Counted from the stretch's first letter, positions 1 to 8,257 are shown. The stretch is DNA of 64,000 bases from an uncultured Blastocatellia bacterium (GCA_937934295.1 CALHAI010000004.1:1-64000), one strand, 5' to 3'. Numbers and translations are program-made. The notes: generated from the letters alone by a model not told the origin.

Positions 1-85
1 CATTCACGAATACGGCTCCGTGCGCTCTTGCTTCTCGAAAACCTTTCTGATCGACTCGCGCGAGGATCAGGTCGAGAGCCAGACT

Positions 86-114
86 TTGAAACTCCCCCTC
101 GGGGATGATACACT
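86..114 (+). promoter_or_regulatory. Putative sigma70 promoter for the sugar-nucleotide operon
   Basis: TTGAAA (86-91), 17-nt spacer, TACACT (109-114). Transcription would start near 121, leaving a leader of about 23 nt before the ATG at 144. Found by eye only. Nothing else is supported in bases 1-143. Confidence 0.4.
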
Positions 115-143
115 CACTTCTCTTGAGGTCGTGAAGAGCGATC

Positions 144-1193
144 ATGCACGCGGTCATCCTCGCGGGAGGGAAAGGGACGCGGATGCGTCCCCTGACGGTT
201 CATCTGCCGAAACCGGCCGCGCCGCTGGTGAATCGGCCCTTCCTCTTCTATCAACTTGATCTGTTGCGCGGGACGGGCGTCGAAGAGGTGATGGTCTGTC
301 TGGCTTATCAACCGCAGCGGATCGAGCACGTGTTGAGCGGGGGCGAAGATCATGAGCTGTCCATTCGTTATGTCGTGGAGGCGGCGCCGCTTGGGACGGC
401 GGGAGCGTTCAAGAATTGTGAGGCGTACTTGCAGGGGACGACCATCGTGTTGAACGGGGACATCCTGACGGATCTCGATCTCACTGAAGTCCTGAGGCGG
501 CATCGGGAGACGGGGGCTGTGGCGACGATTGTCCTCACGCCGGTCGAAAACCCTTCGGCTTACGGCGTCGTCGAGATGGCCTCCGATGGACGCGTCACGC
601 GCTTCGTCGAGAAGCCGCGGGCGAGCGAAGTCGCCTCGCCGTTGATCAACGCGGGCATCTATGTCTTAGAGCCATCGGTGCTCGCCCATATCCCGGAAGG
701 GAAGACGTTCTCCTTCGAGTACGAGCTCTTCCCGCTCTTGCTGAAGCGAGGCGAGCCGGTGTTCGCCTACGTCTGGGAGGGGTATTGGCGGGACATCGGG
801 ACGCCGCGTCATTATCTGCAGGCGAATCTGGACGTCTTGGCTGGGAGAGTGAAGACCTATTCCCCCGTGCGGCCACCGCGTGGCGAGCGCTTCGACAAGT
901 CAGCGGGGATTGATCGGCTCTCGGTGGTGGATCCGAGTTGCACGGTGAAGGCGGGGGCGGAGATCGCGAATTCGGTCGTGGGGCCGCATTGCTTCATCGA
1001 GGAGAAAGCGCGCATCGTGGATTCGGTGCTCTGGGCAGCGACGCGCATCGGCGCGCATGCTGAGGTGCGTCGTTCCGTCCTCGGGCGCGGCTGTCACATC
1101 GGGCGTGCCGCCGAGATCGCACCGGGGACGTTTCTCGGTGATAAATCGGTCGTGACCGACTACAGCCTCATCGGCGGAGAGGGAGAGCCATGA
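144..1193 (+). CDS. Sugar-phosphate nucleotidyltransferase with C-terminal left-handed beta-helix
   Basis: 349 residues. The N-terminus carries the nucleotidyltransferase signature LAGGKGTRMRPLT followed by PKP, and FVEKP lies mid-protein; together these mark the GT-A-like domain that joins a sugar-1-phosphate to an NTP (roughly residues 1-235). The C-terminal 100 residues, rich in isoleucine and valine at hexapeptide-like spacing, resemble a left-handed beta-helix as in mannose-1-phosphate guanylyltransferase-like or glucose-1-phosphate nucleotidyltransferase proteins. The stop codon overlaps the next gene by 4 nt (ATGA), and that gene encodes a phosphohexomutase, so the pair probably makes and activates a hexose-1-phosphate for envelope polysaccharide or glycosylation. 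The exact sugar and nucleotide cannot be read from the sequence. The protein is cytoplasmic. Confidence 0.88.
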   Translation: MHAVILAGGKGTRMRPLTVHLPKPAAPLVNRPFLFYQLDLLRGTGVEEVMVCLAYQPQRIEHVLSGGEDHELSIRYVVEAAPLGTAGAFKNCEAYLQGTTIVLNGDILTDLDLTEVLRRHRETGAVATIVLTPVENPSAYGVVEMASDGRVTRFVEKPRASEVASPLINAGIYVLEPSVLAHIPEGKTFSFEYELFPLLLKRGEPVFAYVWEGYWRDIGTPRHYLQANLDVLAGRVKTYSPVRPPRGERFDKSAGIDRLSVVDPSCTVKAGAEIANSVVGPHCFIEEKARIVDSVLWAATRIGAHAEVRRSVLGRGCHIGRAAEIAPGTFLGDKSVVTDYSLIGGEGEP

Positions 1194-2656
1194 CGCCGAC
1201 GGCGATTCGATTCGGGACGGATGGATGGCGAGGACGGATCGCGGAGGATTTCACCTTCCGCAATGTGGAGATCGTCGCGCAAGCGTTGGCCGACTATCTC
1301 CGCGAGGTGGGATCGAGCGCGGATCCTCCCGTGTTGGTCGGATATGATCGGCGGTTTCTTTCGGAACGATTCGCCGCGCGCGTGGCCGAAGTGCTCGCCG
1401 GCAATGGCCTTCGCGTCGGCCTCTATCGTCGAGACCTGCCGACACCACTTGTCTCTTTCGACGTGCATCGGCGACAGGCGCGCGCGGGCGTGGTCATCAC
1501 GGCCAGCCACAATCCACCGGAGTTCAACGGGTTCAAGATCAAGGAATCGTTCGGCGGCTCGGCGCGTCCGGAGGTGACGGCGGCCGTGGAAGCGTGGCTT
1601 GGGCGATCGCAGCCGCGACGGCGACCGTTCGAGCATGCGGAGGCCGAGGGACTCATCCAATGGAGCGACCCTCCCGATGAGGCGTACGTTCAACGGCTGC
1701 GCGCGCTCGTGGATCTAGAGGCGATTCGTCGCTCCGACTGGCACATCATCGTGGATCCGATGCACGGTGCTGCCGATCGCTATCTGGAACGCGTGCTTGG
1801 TGGGGGCCGATGTCGCGTGGAGACGATTCGCGCCGAGCGCGATCCGCTCTTCGGCGGCGTCAATCCGGAACCCATGCCCCAGAATCTCGGCGCGCTCTTT
1901 GAAGCCGTGCGCGTGGCGCGCGCGACAATTGGTCTGGCGCACGATGGCGATGGCGATCGCCTGGCGGCCGTCGGCGAGGATGGCTCGTTCCTCACGCCGC
2001 ATCAAATCCTTCCCCTTCTGGTCTGGCATCTGGGGCGAGAGCGCGGCGAGCGGGGGATCGTCGTCCGGACGTTCTCGCAGAGCGTGCTTGTGGATCGGAT
2101 CGCTGACGCCTTGGGCTGTCCCGTGCGCGTCGTGCCGATCGGATTCAAATACATCGCCGATCTGATGCTCACTGAAGAGGTCTTAATCGGGGGGGAGGAA
2201 TCCGGGGGGATTGGCGTGCGCGGCTACTTGCCCGAGCGCGACGGCACCTTTGCTGGCCTCCTTTTGTTGGAGGCGTTGATCGCGCGAGGCGAGCGTCCGT
2301 CCGAAGCCGTGCGCGCGCTCTGGCGCGAGTTCGGTGAATTCCACTATCGGCGCGAAGATCTGCACATGTTGGTCGAGCCCGGTCGCGAGATCGTCGCCCG
2401 GCTGACCAGCGATCCGCCGGATCGCGTGGCGGGATTTCGCGTCGTGGACGTTCAGACGCTCGATGGGACGAAATTGCTCCTGGACGACGCCAGTTGGATC
2501 CTCTTCCGACAATCGGGGACGGAGCCGGTCTTGCGCGTCTACGTCGAGGCCACCTCCGTCCTGAAGCGTGATCAAATTATGGAGGCCGGTCTGGCGCTCG
2601 TCGGCGAACTGTCCTCGCGCATCTCCGCCACTTCTGAAGGAGGGGGGAACGGATGA
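1190..2656 (+). CDS. Phosphoglucomutase/phosphomannomutase family (alpha-D-phosphohexomutase)
   Basis: 488 residues. All four family loops are visible: the phosphoserine loop TASHNPP with Ser106, the metal-binding loop DGDGDR with Asp252, Asp254 and Asp256, the sugar-specificity loop GGEESGG, and the phosphate-binding RQSGTEP near the C-terminus. The enzyme interconverts hexose-6-phosphate and hexose-1-phosphate. The start overlaps the upstream nucleotidyltransferase stop (ATGA), implying translational coupling; the two would act in sequence. GlmM-like, ManB-like and Pgm-like activities share these motifs, and the substrate is left open. The specificity loop GEESGG is seen in phosphoglucomutase/phosphomannomutase enzymes. 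Confidence 0.92.
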   Translation: MTPTAIRFGTDGWRGRIAEDFTFRNVEIVAQALADYLREVGSSADPPVLVGYDRRFLSERFAARVAEVLAGNGLRVGLYRRDLPTPLVSFDVHRRQARAGVVITASHNPPEFNGFKIKESFGGSARPEVTAAVEAWLGRSQPRRRPFEHAEAEGLIQWSDPPDEAYVQRLRALVDLEAIRRSDWHIIVDPMHGAADRYLERVLGGGRCRVETIRAERDPLFGGVNPEPMPQNLGALFEAVRVARATIGLAHDGDGDRLAAVGEDGSFLTPHQILPLLVWHLGRERGERGIVVRTFSQSVLVDRIADALGCPVRVVPIGFKYIADLMLTEEVLIGGEESGGIGVRGYLPERDGTFAGLLLLEALIARGERPSEAVRALWREFGEFHYRREDLHMLVEPGREIVARLTSDPPDRVAGFRVVDVQTLDGTKLLLDDASWILFRQSGTEPVLRVYVEATSVLKRDQIMEAGLALVGELSSRISATSEGGGNG

Positions 2657-2904
2657 AGCGAGTGATCTGCACCTACTGCAACACGCACATCTACACCTAC
2701 ACGGGACCGGACGATCCCGTTCGATTCAAGGCCGAGTATTTCATCCCGACGAGCCCGGCCTATCTGCGGCCGCAGAAAGGGGATCGGATCAAGTGTCCCG
2801 AATGCGGGATCGAGTTCGTGGCGTTCTCCAATCAACTGAGCACGATCCAGATGCTCTCGGGCTGGCCCTTCCAAGGCACGGGCATGCAGGAGTGGAAGAA
2901 GTGA
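2653..2904 (+). CDS. Small zinc-ribbon protein
   Basis: 83 residues, with paired CxxC motifs at Cys6/Cys9 and Cys48/Cys51, the second in the context CPECG typical of zinc ribbons. There is no signal peptide or membrane segment. Its ATG overlaps the TGA of the phosphohexomutase gene (ATGA), so it is the third member of the operon, and a terminator follows its stop directly. I do not recognise a specific family. A structural or regulatory zinc-ribbon role is all the sequence supports. Confidence 0.72.
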   Translation: MKRVICTYCNTHIYTYTGPDDPVRFKAEYFIPTSPAYLRPQKGDRIKCPECGIEFVAFSNQLSTIQMLSGWPFQGTGMQEWKK

Positions 2905-2936
2905 CGCGAGAGGGCGAATTGTCGCCTCGCGGTTTT
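2905..2936 (+). terminator. Rho-independent terminator of the sugar-nucleotide operon
   Basis: Stem arms 2905-2909/2927-2931 and 2913-2917/2922-2926 (10 bp in all, with a 3-nt bulge at 2910-2912), loop ATTG, followed by TTTT at 2933-2936. It begins at the base after the stop codon of the zinc-ribbon gene. Confidence 0.7.
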
Positions 2937-3073
2937 CATTCGCGGTGGAGGAATGGCTGGGGCGGGAACGAAGCGTCCTCTCGGCGGCCAGGAGAGAAGG
3001 CGCAGCTTCGCCTCGCGATGCGGTTCCAACCAAGGGACGCGCTCGCCTCCCCTGCGGAGCGGCTTCAAGGTAT

Positions 3074-3103
3074 TTGACAAGCCAGAGCGCAGAGGCTTAG
3101 AAT
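3074..3103 (+). promoter_or_regulatory. Strong sigma70-type promoter
   Basis: Consensus TTGACA (3074-3079), 18-nt spacer, TAGAAT (3098-3103, five of six consensus bases). Transcription would begin near 3110, about 40 nt before the GTG start at 3151. Confidence 0.65.
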
Positions 3104-3150
3104 CTCCATCTGGTTTGACGTCGAGGGATCGGCGGTGTTGAGGGGCGCTC

Positions 3151-4821
3151 GTGAATGGCGGCACACCACATCGTCGTGTGGGGTATACCCCCCTTTGGTC
3201 ATGGGGCCTTCGAGCGAGCCTCGTCCTTGTCGCGCTCCTGAGTGAAGGTGGCGCGTTCCCCGACTTCGCCGCCACGCTGGCTGATGAATCCTCCCCACGA
3301 CCGGAAGCCGCGCAATCGGCTGGGCGACGGTATCGGCGGGCCGAGCGCTTGATGCGCGAGGGAGATTATGAGAAAGCCGCGGAGGCCTATCGCGAGTTGC
3401 TCGCGAAAAACCCCAAGGATCACCCGGCGCGGTTAGGCTTGAGCCTCGCGCTCTTAAAGCTCGGGAGCCTGAACGAAGCGTTCGATCAAGCAGCTGAAGT
3501 GCTGCATCAGGATCCGCAGAGCGCGCGCGCGCGTGCGGTGATCGGCCTCGTGCTTTTGCGTTCGGGCATCTTCCTTGAAGCGGCCGAGGCCTTCACCGCA
3601 GCGCTTCTGCTGAACGAGCGCGAGGCCCTCGCCTGGGCCGGATTGGCCGAGATCGATTTCTTCGAGAATCGTACGGAGCTCTCTTATCAGCGGCTGCGGC
3701 GGGCGACGGCGCTCGATCCGAACGAGCCAGATTATTGGATCGCCCTCGGACGAGCGGCGGCTCGTTTGGAGAAGTTCCGCGAGGCCGCCGAGTATTACGA
3801 GAAATTCCTGGCCGTCTCTCCCAAGATGGATGTGGAGCGGCGGGAGCGCTATCGCGGATTGATCGCCTTCTACCGGGCGCTCTCGCTTTTGGGCATCACG
3901 CACTTACATCGCGTTGAGGGGGGGCGCACGGCGCGCGTCCCCTTCCGCCTGCAGCGGGATCGCCCCTTCATTCAGGCGCGCGCGGGGAACAATGTGACGC
4001 TGAACTTGGTCATCGACACGGGGGCCAGCATCTCCGTGCTCTCTTACGAAGCAGCGGAGAGATTGGGCATTCGCCCCTTGGCGCGCGGCGGCGAGGCGCG
4101 CGCCGTCGGCGGGGGGGGGAGGTTCCCTATCGTCTACGGACTGCTCGATGCGCTCCATCTCGGCGACATCCGCATCTTCAACATCCCGATCTACATCCGA
4201 ACGATTCATCACATGACTACCGCTGAAAACGAAGGCGACGTCTTGCGGGCCGATGGCTTTCTCGGACTTTCCGTGCTCGCCAACTTCCGCTTCACGATCG
4301 ATTACGCGGAGCGGACGCTCGTCCTGGAGAGCGAGCCCGCGCTGGCGATCGGCGAAGCCCCCCCTGAGGGGGGCTCGGAGATCCCCTTCCGCACGACCAA
4401 TGGAGGATTGGTCAGCGCTGAAGTCAAGTTGCATAATGGCGAGAAGGTCAACTTCTTGATCGACACCGGGGCGAGCGCGACCGTCGTCGGCGCGCACGTC
4501 GTGAAGAAGTACAATTTGGAGAAGCACATCCTTCCGTCCCCGAAGATTCGCGTGCTCGGTGCGGCGGGCGTCATTGAGAACGTGGACGTGATCCTCTTAC
4601 CTTCGCTCTCGATGAATAGCTTGGAGCAGCGGAACATTCGCGCGCCGGTCCTTGACCTGGGGGCTGTCAACGAGTCAGCGGGATTCATGCAAGCGGGGAT
4701 TTTGGGCGGGAGCTTCCTGAAGCACTTCCGCGTGACGTTTGACTTCTCGCGGGCGCGGCTTCGGCTGGTGCCGCAGACGGAGGCGATTCGATCGCTGAAT
4801 GAGAAGCCCTCGGAGGGGTAG
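3151..4821 (+). CDS. Exported TPR protein with two retropepsin-like aspartyl protease domains
   Basis: 556 residues from a GTG start. A hydrophobic segment near residues 20-45 suggests export. Residues about 60-240 form TPR repeats (alternating amphipathic helices with the A-x-x-x-Y/L pattern). Two copies of a retropepsin-like domain follow, each with the catalytic signature DTGAS: Asp289 in the context LVIDTGASISVL and Asp438 in FLIDTGASATVVG. Retropepsins normally work as dimers of one-Asp units, so a tandem pair in one chain could form an internal pepsin-like dimer; this is inference. A run of nine G residues at 4111-4119 lies in the first protease domain but the frame stays open. It has its own promoter and is followed one base later by a PIN-domain gene. 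Substrate unknown. Confidence 0.82.
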   Translation: MNGGTPHRRVGYTPLWSWGLRASLVLVALLSEGGAFPDFAATLADESSPRPEAAQSAGRRYRRAERLMREGDYEKAAEAYRELLAKNPKDHPARLGLSLALLKLGSLNEAFDQAAEVLHQDPQSARARAVIGLVLLRSGIFLEAAEAFTAALLLNEREALAWAGLAEIDFFENRTELSYQRLRRATALDPNEPDYWIALGRAAARLEKFREAAEYYEKFLAVSPKMDVERRERYRGLIAFYRALSLLGITHLHRVEGGRTARVPFRLQRDRPFIQARAGNNVTLNLVIDTGASISVLSYEAAERLGIRPLARGGEARAVGGGGRFPIVYGLLDALHLGDIRIFNIPIYIRTIHHMTTAENEGDVLRADGFLGLSVLANFRFTIDYAERTLVLESEPALAIGEAPPEGGSEIPFRTTNGGLVSAEVKLHNGEKVNFLIDTGASATVVGAHVVKKYNLEKHILPSPKIRVLGAAGVIENVDVILLPSLSMNSLEQRNIRAPVLDLGAVNESAGFMQAGILGGSFLKHFRVTFDFSRARLRLVPQTEAIRSLNEKPSEG

Positions 4822-4822
4822 G

Positions 4823-5290
4823 GTGGCGAAGATCAGCATCTATCTCGAAACCTCGGTCATCGGGGCGTATCTCGATAACGAGGACCCCTTCCGTCGAGAC
4901 CTGACGATCCGATGGTGGGAGCATGAGCGCCCGCTCTACGACGCCTACATCTCGCCGTTGGTGGTGCGCGAACTCGAACGGATGCGTGAGCCGCGCCGAC
5001 AGGCGTATCTGAACCTGATTCGCGACATCCCGCAGCTGGAGATCACCGAAGAGGTTGGCATCTTGGCCGAAGGATACATCGCCCGCGGCATCTTCCAGCG
5101 CAAGTACATGGCCGACGCCCTTCATGTGGCCGTGGCCTCCTTTTACAAGATCGACTTCTTGGTCACTTGGAATTTCGGCTATCTGGCGAACGTCTACCGT
5201 CAAGCGCGCGTGCGGTTGTTCAACGTGACATCGGGCTTTTTCGTGCCGACGATCATCACGCCGGAATTCCTCGTCTCCGAGGTGGGATGA
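4823..5290 (+). CDS. PIN-domain nuclease, VapC-like toxin
   Basis: 155 residues from GTG 4823, chosen over the longer frame (4799) because GGAGGGG at 4812-4818 sits at good spacing. The pattern ISIYLETSVIGAY at the N-terminus, Glu50, Asp98 in the context ADALHVAVAS and the terminal DFLVTWN match PIN-domain ribonucleases; conserved acidic residues Glu9, Glu50 and Asp98 would bind the metal ion. The next gene overlaps its stop (ATGA) and encodes a small charged protein, the arrangement seen in PIN toxin-antitoxin pairs. The target RNA cannot be inferred. The start lies one base after the preceding TPR-protease stop, so read-through transcription is possible. Confidence 0.82.
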   Translation: MAKISIYLETSVIGAYLDNEDPFRRDLTIRWWEHERPLYDAYISPLVVRELERMREPRRQAYLNLIRDIPQLEITEEVGILAEGYIARGIFQRKYMADALHVAVASFYKIDFLVTWNFGYLANVYRQARVRLFNVTSGFFVPTIITPEFLVSEVG

Positions 5291-5496
5291 CCATGTACCG
5301 CAAGCCGAAATTCCTGGAGTTCCTGCATGCCGTGCGCGAACAGATGGCGCGCGAATGCGACTACGATATGGACCTCTTCATCCAAATGCTCCGACAGGCA
5401 CCCAAGCTCGATGAGAACGTCTCGGAGACCCCATCGGCGGACGCTCCACCGGCTGCGCCTTCTTCCCGGAAGGCGAAAGTGAAGCGAAAGCCATAG
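5287..5496 (+). CDS. Small protein downstream of PIN toxin, candidate antitoxin
   Basis: 69 residues beginning at ATG 5287, which overlaps the TGA of the PIN gene; ATG 5293 is an alternative. It has an amphipathic helix (FLEFLHAVREQMARE), a short acidic stretch CDYDMDLF, and a basic tail ending KVKRKP. No DNA-binding fold is apparent. Similar short proteins commonly follow PIN genes, so an antitoxin or partner role is likely. This is from context rather than a recognised antitoxin family. Toxin-first order is less common than antitoxin-first in VapBC loci. Confidence 0.62.
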   Translation: MTMYRKPKFLEFLHAVREQMARECDYDMDLFIQMLRQAPKLDENVSETPSADAPPAAPSSRKAKVKRKP

Positions 5497-5646
5497 CTCT
5501 TCAGGGACTTTTCGCGAAGCGCGCAATCGGTCCTCGCTCGGCATCCCTTAATGGCCGCCATGCCCTGCGTCGCCCGCGAGCCACGGATCGTTGGATGAGA
5601 TTGCCGTTGTGGCGAGGCGTTACCAGGCATACCGTCTACGGGCCGG

Positions 5647-6561
5647 CTAGAGATAGCTGAGCGAGACGATGTATTCTGCGATCCTCTGGAGGCGCTCTCC
5701 CCGTTGGCCGTAGAGGATATATTTCCCCGGACTCAAAAAGGCGCGATTCAGCGTCACGGTGAAGTTCCCGTGACGGTCGCGATGTAACCCGGCAGCACGC
5801 CAGCGGACGTGACCCCCCCGATCTACAATTTCGATGGTGTAGGTCGGGTATTTCGGCTGATCCTCCGCATTGAGGACCAGGCTGAAACTTCTGGCCGTGT
5901 GTGAGACCACAATGTGGTTCACAACGCTCGCGCTCTCTGATCGGAGGAGAAATTCTCGGGAGAGGACGTCATAGATGGGGATGTTCAATTCCGGCTCCCG
6001 AAGCTGGGCCAGGTCCGATTCCAACTCGCTCAATCGCGACTCATAATCCCGCTTGATGACATCGCTTTGCTCTTGGAGGCGACGATTTTCGCGCTCTAAT
6101 TCCGCTCGCCGTGTTCGCTCGCTCTGCGCTTGCCGGGCCAACTGCTGGATTTCCCGTCGCAAGTGCCACGTCCAGAAGCTCAAGAACCCGACGATGACGA
6201 GCAAGCTCGCTGCCAGGACGAACATCGCTCGCGGACGGAACCACACCGGCACGTCCTCTCGCGCGGTCGCGCGTTCTTCAGCCCGCACGCGCTGCCAGAA
6301 GCTTTTCCACTCCCGACGAAGGACGCGCTCGCGGATCGGTTCTTCCCCTTCTCGAAGCGGTTCGAAGAAGTCCGCCACGTCGGTGAGAGCCGCCATACAC
6401 GCATCACAGTGCACGAGATGCGACTGCAGCCGTTGGACATCCCCCGGCTCAAGCTCTCCGCGCACGTAGCCGATCAGCTCATCCTCGTCGAGATGGCGCT
6501 TCAGGTGGTCCTCCCATCCCTCGCCGAGCGCTTCCAAATATCGTCGAAACTCTCCGTTCAT
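5647..6561 (-). CDS. Membrane-anchored zinc-finger anti-sigma factor
   Basis: 304 residues. The N-terminus holds the zinc anti-sigma signature HxxxCxxC (His48, Cys52, Cys55) in a zf-HC2-like domain. One membrane segment spans about residues 112-133, followed by a long coiled coil (about 135-195, heptad Leu/Arg/Glu) and a C-terminal beta-rich domain of about 100 residues that would lie outside the cytoplasmic membrane. It lies 70 nt downstream of an ECF sigma gene on the same strand, so it should bind and hold that sigma factor until an envelope signal releases it. No protease site can be identified. Confidence 0.85.
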   Translation of the reverse strand: MNGEFRRYLEALGEGWEDHLKRHLDEDELIGYVRGELEPGDVQRLQSHLVHCDACMAALTDVADFFEPLREGEEPIRERVLRREWKSFWQRVRAEERATAREDVPVWFRPRAMFVLAASLLVIVGFLSFWTWHLRREIQQLARQAQSERTRRAELERENRRLQEQSDVIKRDYESRLSELESDLAQLREPELNIPIYDVLSREFLLRSESASVVNHIVVSHTARSFSLVLNAEDQPKYPTYTIEIVDRGGHVRWRAAGLHRDRHGNFTVTLNRAFLSPGKYILYGQRGERLQRIAEYIVSLSYL

Positions 6562-6631
6562 CGTTCGCTCTCCGACTTTCTGTTGTTGGCAACCTGGCGA
6601 AGGGCTCAGCCCCCTGTGGCGGCTGGGTCGC

Positions 6632-7249
6632 TCACAATTCCCCTTCGCCGAAAAGGGAGCTGAGCCGCTCCCGCAGTATCTTCCGCGCCTGATGCAGGTG
6701 GGCCTTGACCGTGTTGACGGAGATGCCCAGGAGCGTCGCGATCTCCTGAACGGATCGCTCCTTCACCACGCGCAGGTAGACATACCGACGCATTTGCACA
6801 GGCAGTTGCTCCATGGCTTCACGCAGCTTCTTCCGTTTCTCTTCCTCCAGCACCCCCTCCATTGGATCGGCCATCACCCCGGATGGAGCGTCAAAGGGGA
6901 TTTCCGGCGCGCCCGCTCGGACCTCTTCCAGCGAGACCTCGGCGACGGCCCGCTTCTTCGCCCCCCGTCGTTCCATCTCGTTGAGATACATGTTCTTGGC
7001 GATCCTATACAACCACTTCTCAAACCGGGCACTTTCACGAAGCTCGCCCATCCCTCTATAGACAGACAAAAAGACTTCCTGGGTGAGATCCCAAGCATCT
7101 TCCGGCGACATCCCTTTCCTTCGGAAGAACCGGTAGATCGGATCGTAGTAGCGCGTGAAGAGCAAGCGGAAGTTTTTTTCAACGCTCAGCCCTTGTTGCA
7201 GCTCCCGGATGATCTCTTCGGTTGCTTTCTCCGCCCCGACCACGCTCAA
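6632..7249 (-). CDS. ECF-type RNA polymerase sigma factor
   Basis: 205 residues counted from TTG 7249; GTG 7243 gives 203 residues. Region 2 is visible as the helix ending in TQEVFLSVYRGM, and region 4 as the helix-turn-helix IATLLGISVNTVKAHLHQARKIL. There is no sigma region 3 or region 1, as expected for ECF sigmas. The gene is first in a two-gene unit with the zinc anti-sigma factor. The -10 box TGGTATAAT ends only 7 nt before GTG 7243, so the message may be leaderless and GTG 7243 may be the true start. Target promoters are unknown. Confidence 0.9.
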   Translation of the reverse strand: MSVVGAEKATEEIIRELQQGLSVEKNFRLLFTRYYDPIYRFFRRKGMSPEDAWDLTQEVFLSVYRGMGELRESARFEKWLYRIAKNMYLNEMERRGAKKRAVAEVSLEEVRAGAPEIPFDAPSGVMADPMEGVLEEEKRKKLREAMEQLPVQMRRYVYLRVVKERSVQEIATLLGISVNTVKAHLHQARKILRERLSSLFGEGEL

Positions 7250-7250
7250 G

Positions 7251-7256
7251 ATTATA
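7251..7256 (-). promoter_or_regulatory. Extended -10 promoter for sigma/anti-sigma operon
   Basis: On the minus strand the sequence reads TGG TATAAT, a perfect -10 with extended TG, ending 1 nt before TTG 7249 and 7 nt before GTG 7243. No clear -35 is present. The gap 7257-7642 otherwise holds no gene I can support. Confidence 0.5.
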
Positions 7257-7642
7257 CCAGGAAAGTCCGCAAGGCAGACGGCCCGATTGTGGTCCTGGCA
7301 TTGGCGCCCATCTCGCGTAGCCGCTCATGCGGGCTTGGAGGGGAGAAATCTTCGGTCGCTGGGGTTCGCCTCTTCGCTCACCCCCGGCTCGATTCGGATC
7401 GCCCGCGCGGGGGGCTCGCCTGCACAATGCCAATTCGATCCCCCTCGCCCCCATTCTCCTGAAGCGGAGTTGGACGCTTGTCTGCATGGATTGTCTGAGC
7501 CTCTCACACCGATCCGCTTCTGGCGTATCGGCACCATGACGAGAGTAGCCGCTTGGGATCTTGGCCGCTGACTAAACCTCTTGGTCCGTTTCCTGTCTTT
7601 TGTTGGGCGGAAGCAGTACGAAAACTTTCAAGGAGGTGGACA

Positions 7643-7900
7643 ATGAGCATGAAACGGAAGACATTCGCGGCAGTGGCACTCGGCACATTGGTGATGGCGG
7701 GCGTGGCTCGGGCGCAGAACAGCCGGAGCTATTGGGAATTCTCCCAGCGGCTGGGCTCCTCGACGTACTCCAGCCTTTATGGCAGCGATGGGAGCTACGC
7801 CCTCGGGTATTCCCAGCAGCTTGGCACGCTCAAACTCTATAGCTTTTACGGCAGCCAGGGGCGCTCGCTCTTTGGTTCTTCACAGGAGCTCGGTTCGTGA
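7643..7900 (+). CDS. Secreted aromatic/Gly-rich repeat protein, interrupted by in-frame TGA
   Basis: ATG 7643 follows an excellent AGGAGGTG (7631-7638). The 85-residue product has a signal peptide (basic MSMKRK, hydrophobic core, cleavage likely at ARA/Q) and then 23-residue repeats of the type SQxLG...YSxYGSxGxxLxGS. The reading frame stops at TGA 7898-7900 in the middle of repeat three. The same frame then continues in register for another 36 codons to TAG 8009-8011, giving a 121-codon gene plus the TGA if it is read through. The stop may be a nonsense mutation, a sequencing error or a recoded codon. Family and function are unknown; the composition suggests a surface or matrix structural protein. 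Confidence 0.62.
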   Translation: MSMKRKTFAAVALGTLVMAGVARAQNSRSYWEFSQRLGSSTYSSLYGSDGSYALGYSQQLGTLKLYSFYGSQGRSLFGSSQELGS

Positions 7901-8008
7901 AAGTTCTACAATTTTTATGGGAGTGACGGAAGCTCCCTAACAGGATCATCGCAGCGGTTGGGCCCGTTGACGCTTTACTCCTTCTCCTACACCACGCGCC
8001 CATGGCGT
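7742..8008 (+). repeat. 69-nt (23-codon) tandem coding repeat, 3.9 units
   Basis: Units begin at codons 34, 57, 80 and 103 of the frame opened at 7643, each with SQ-x-LG at positions 1-5 and a YGS-x-G-like block at positions 13-17 (lost in the last unit). The period is exactly 23 codons across the internal TGA at 7898, which falls at position 7 of unit three, where units two and four have Leu and unit one has Ser. Confidence 0.8.
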
Positions 8009-8025
8009 TAGGGGAGGACCCTTAG

Positions 8026-8073
8026 TGGGGCGTGTTCGGTCTCTCGAAGCAGGCGCCGCACACGCCCCATTTT
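8026..8073 (+). terminator. Rho-independent terminator after the repeat gene
   Basis: Perfect 10-bp inverted repeat TGGGGCGTGT (8026-8035) and ACACGCCCCA (8060-8069), 24-nt loop, then TTTT (8070-8073). It lies 15 nt past the second stop (8009-8011) rather than right after the internal TGA. This fits a transcription unit designed to end after the full-length frame. Confidence 0.7.
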
Positions 8074-8091
8074 CCCATGGAGGGGATGCGT

Positions 8092-8232
8092 ATGCGAAGA
8101 CTGGTGCCTAATCTCTCCCCGACTCTACAGAGGCAGACCCTCATCGTCGTCAAGGGCGGCGATGCCTTCTTCTTCGTGGACGTGAGCAGTTCGAACTTCC
8201 GGGAGGCCGGCTATGCCCGTCGGCTCAATTAG
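8092..8232 (+). CDS. Hypothetical 46-residue protein
   Basis: ATG 8092 is preceded by GGAGGGG (8079-8085) at 6-nt spacing; upstream ATGs at 8077 and 8086 overlap that site. The product is MRRLVPNLSP... with a short hydrophobic stretch DAFFFVDV and a basic end ARRLN. I recognise no family. It sits between a terminator and the helicase leader. Support is limited to a good ribosome-binding site and an open frame. Confidence 0.35.
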   Translation: MRRLVPNLSPTLQRQTLIVVKGGDAFFFVDVSSSNFREAGYARRLN

Positions 8233-8257
8233 TGCCGGCGCGTCAGGCTGTGGCGGC

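Noticed and set aside
4111..4119. Run of nine G as a possible phase-variation tract
   Set aside because: The frame is intact on both sides and nothing else points to phase variation.
7898..7900. Selenocysteine at the TGA of the repeat gene
   Set aside because: No cysteine or redox motif aligns with it; the downstream hairpin has only five pairs and derives from the repeated codons. Nonsense mutation or other read-through is at least as likely.
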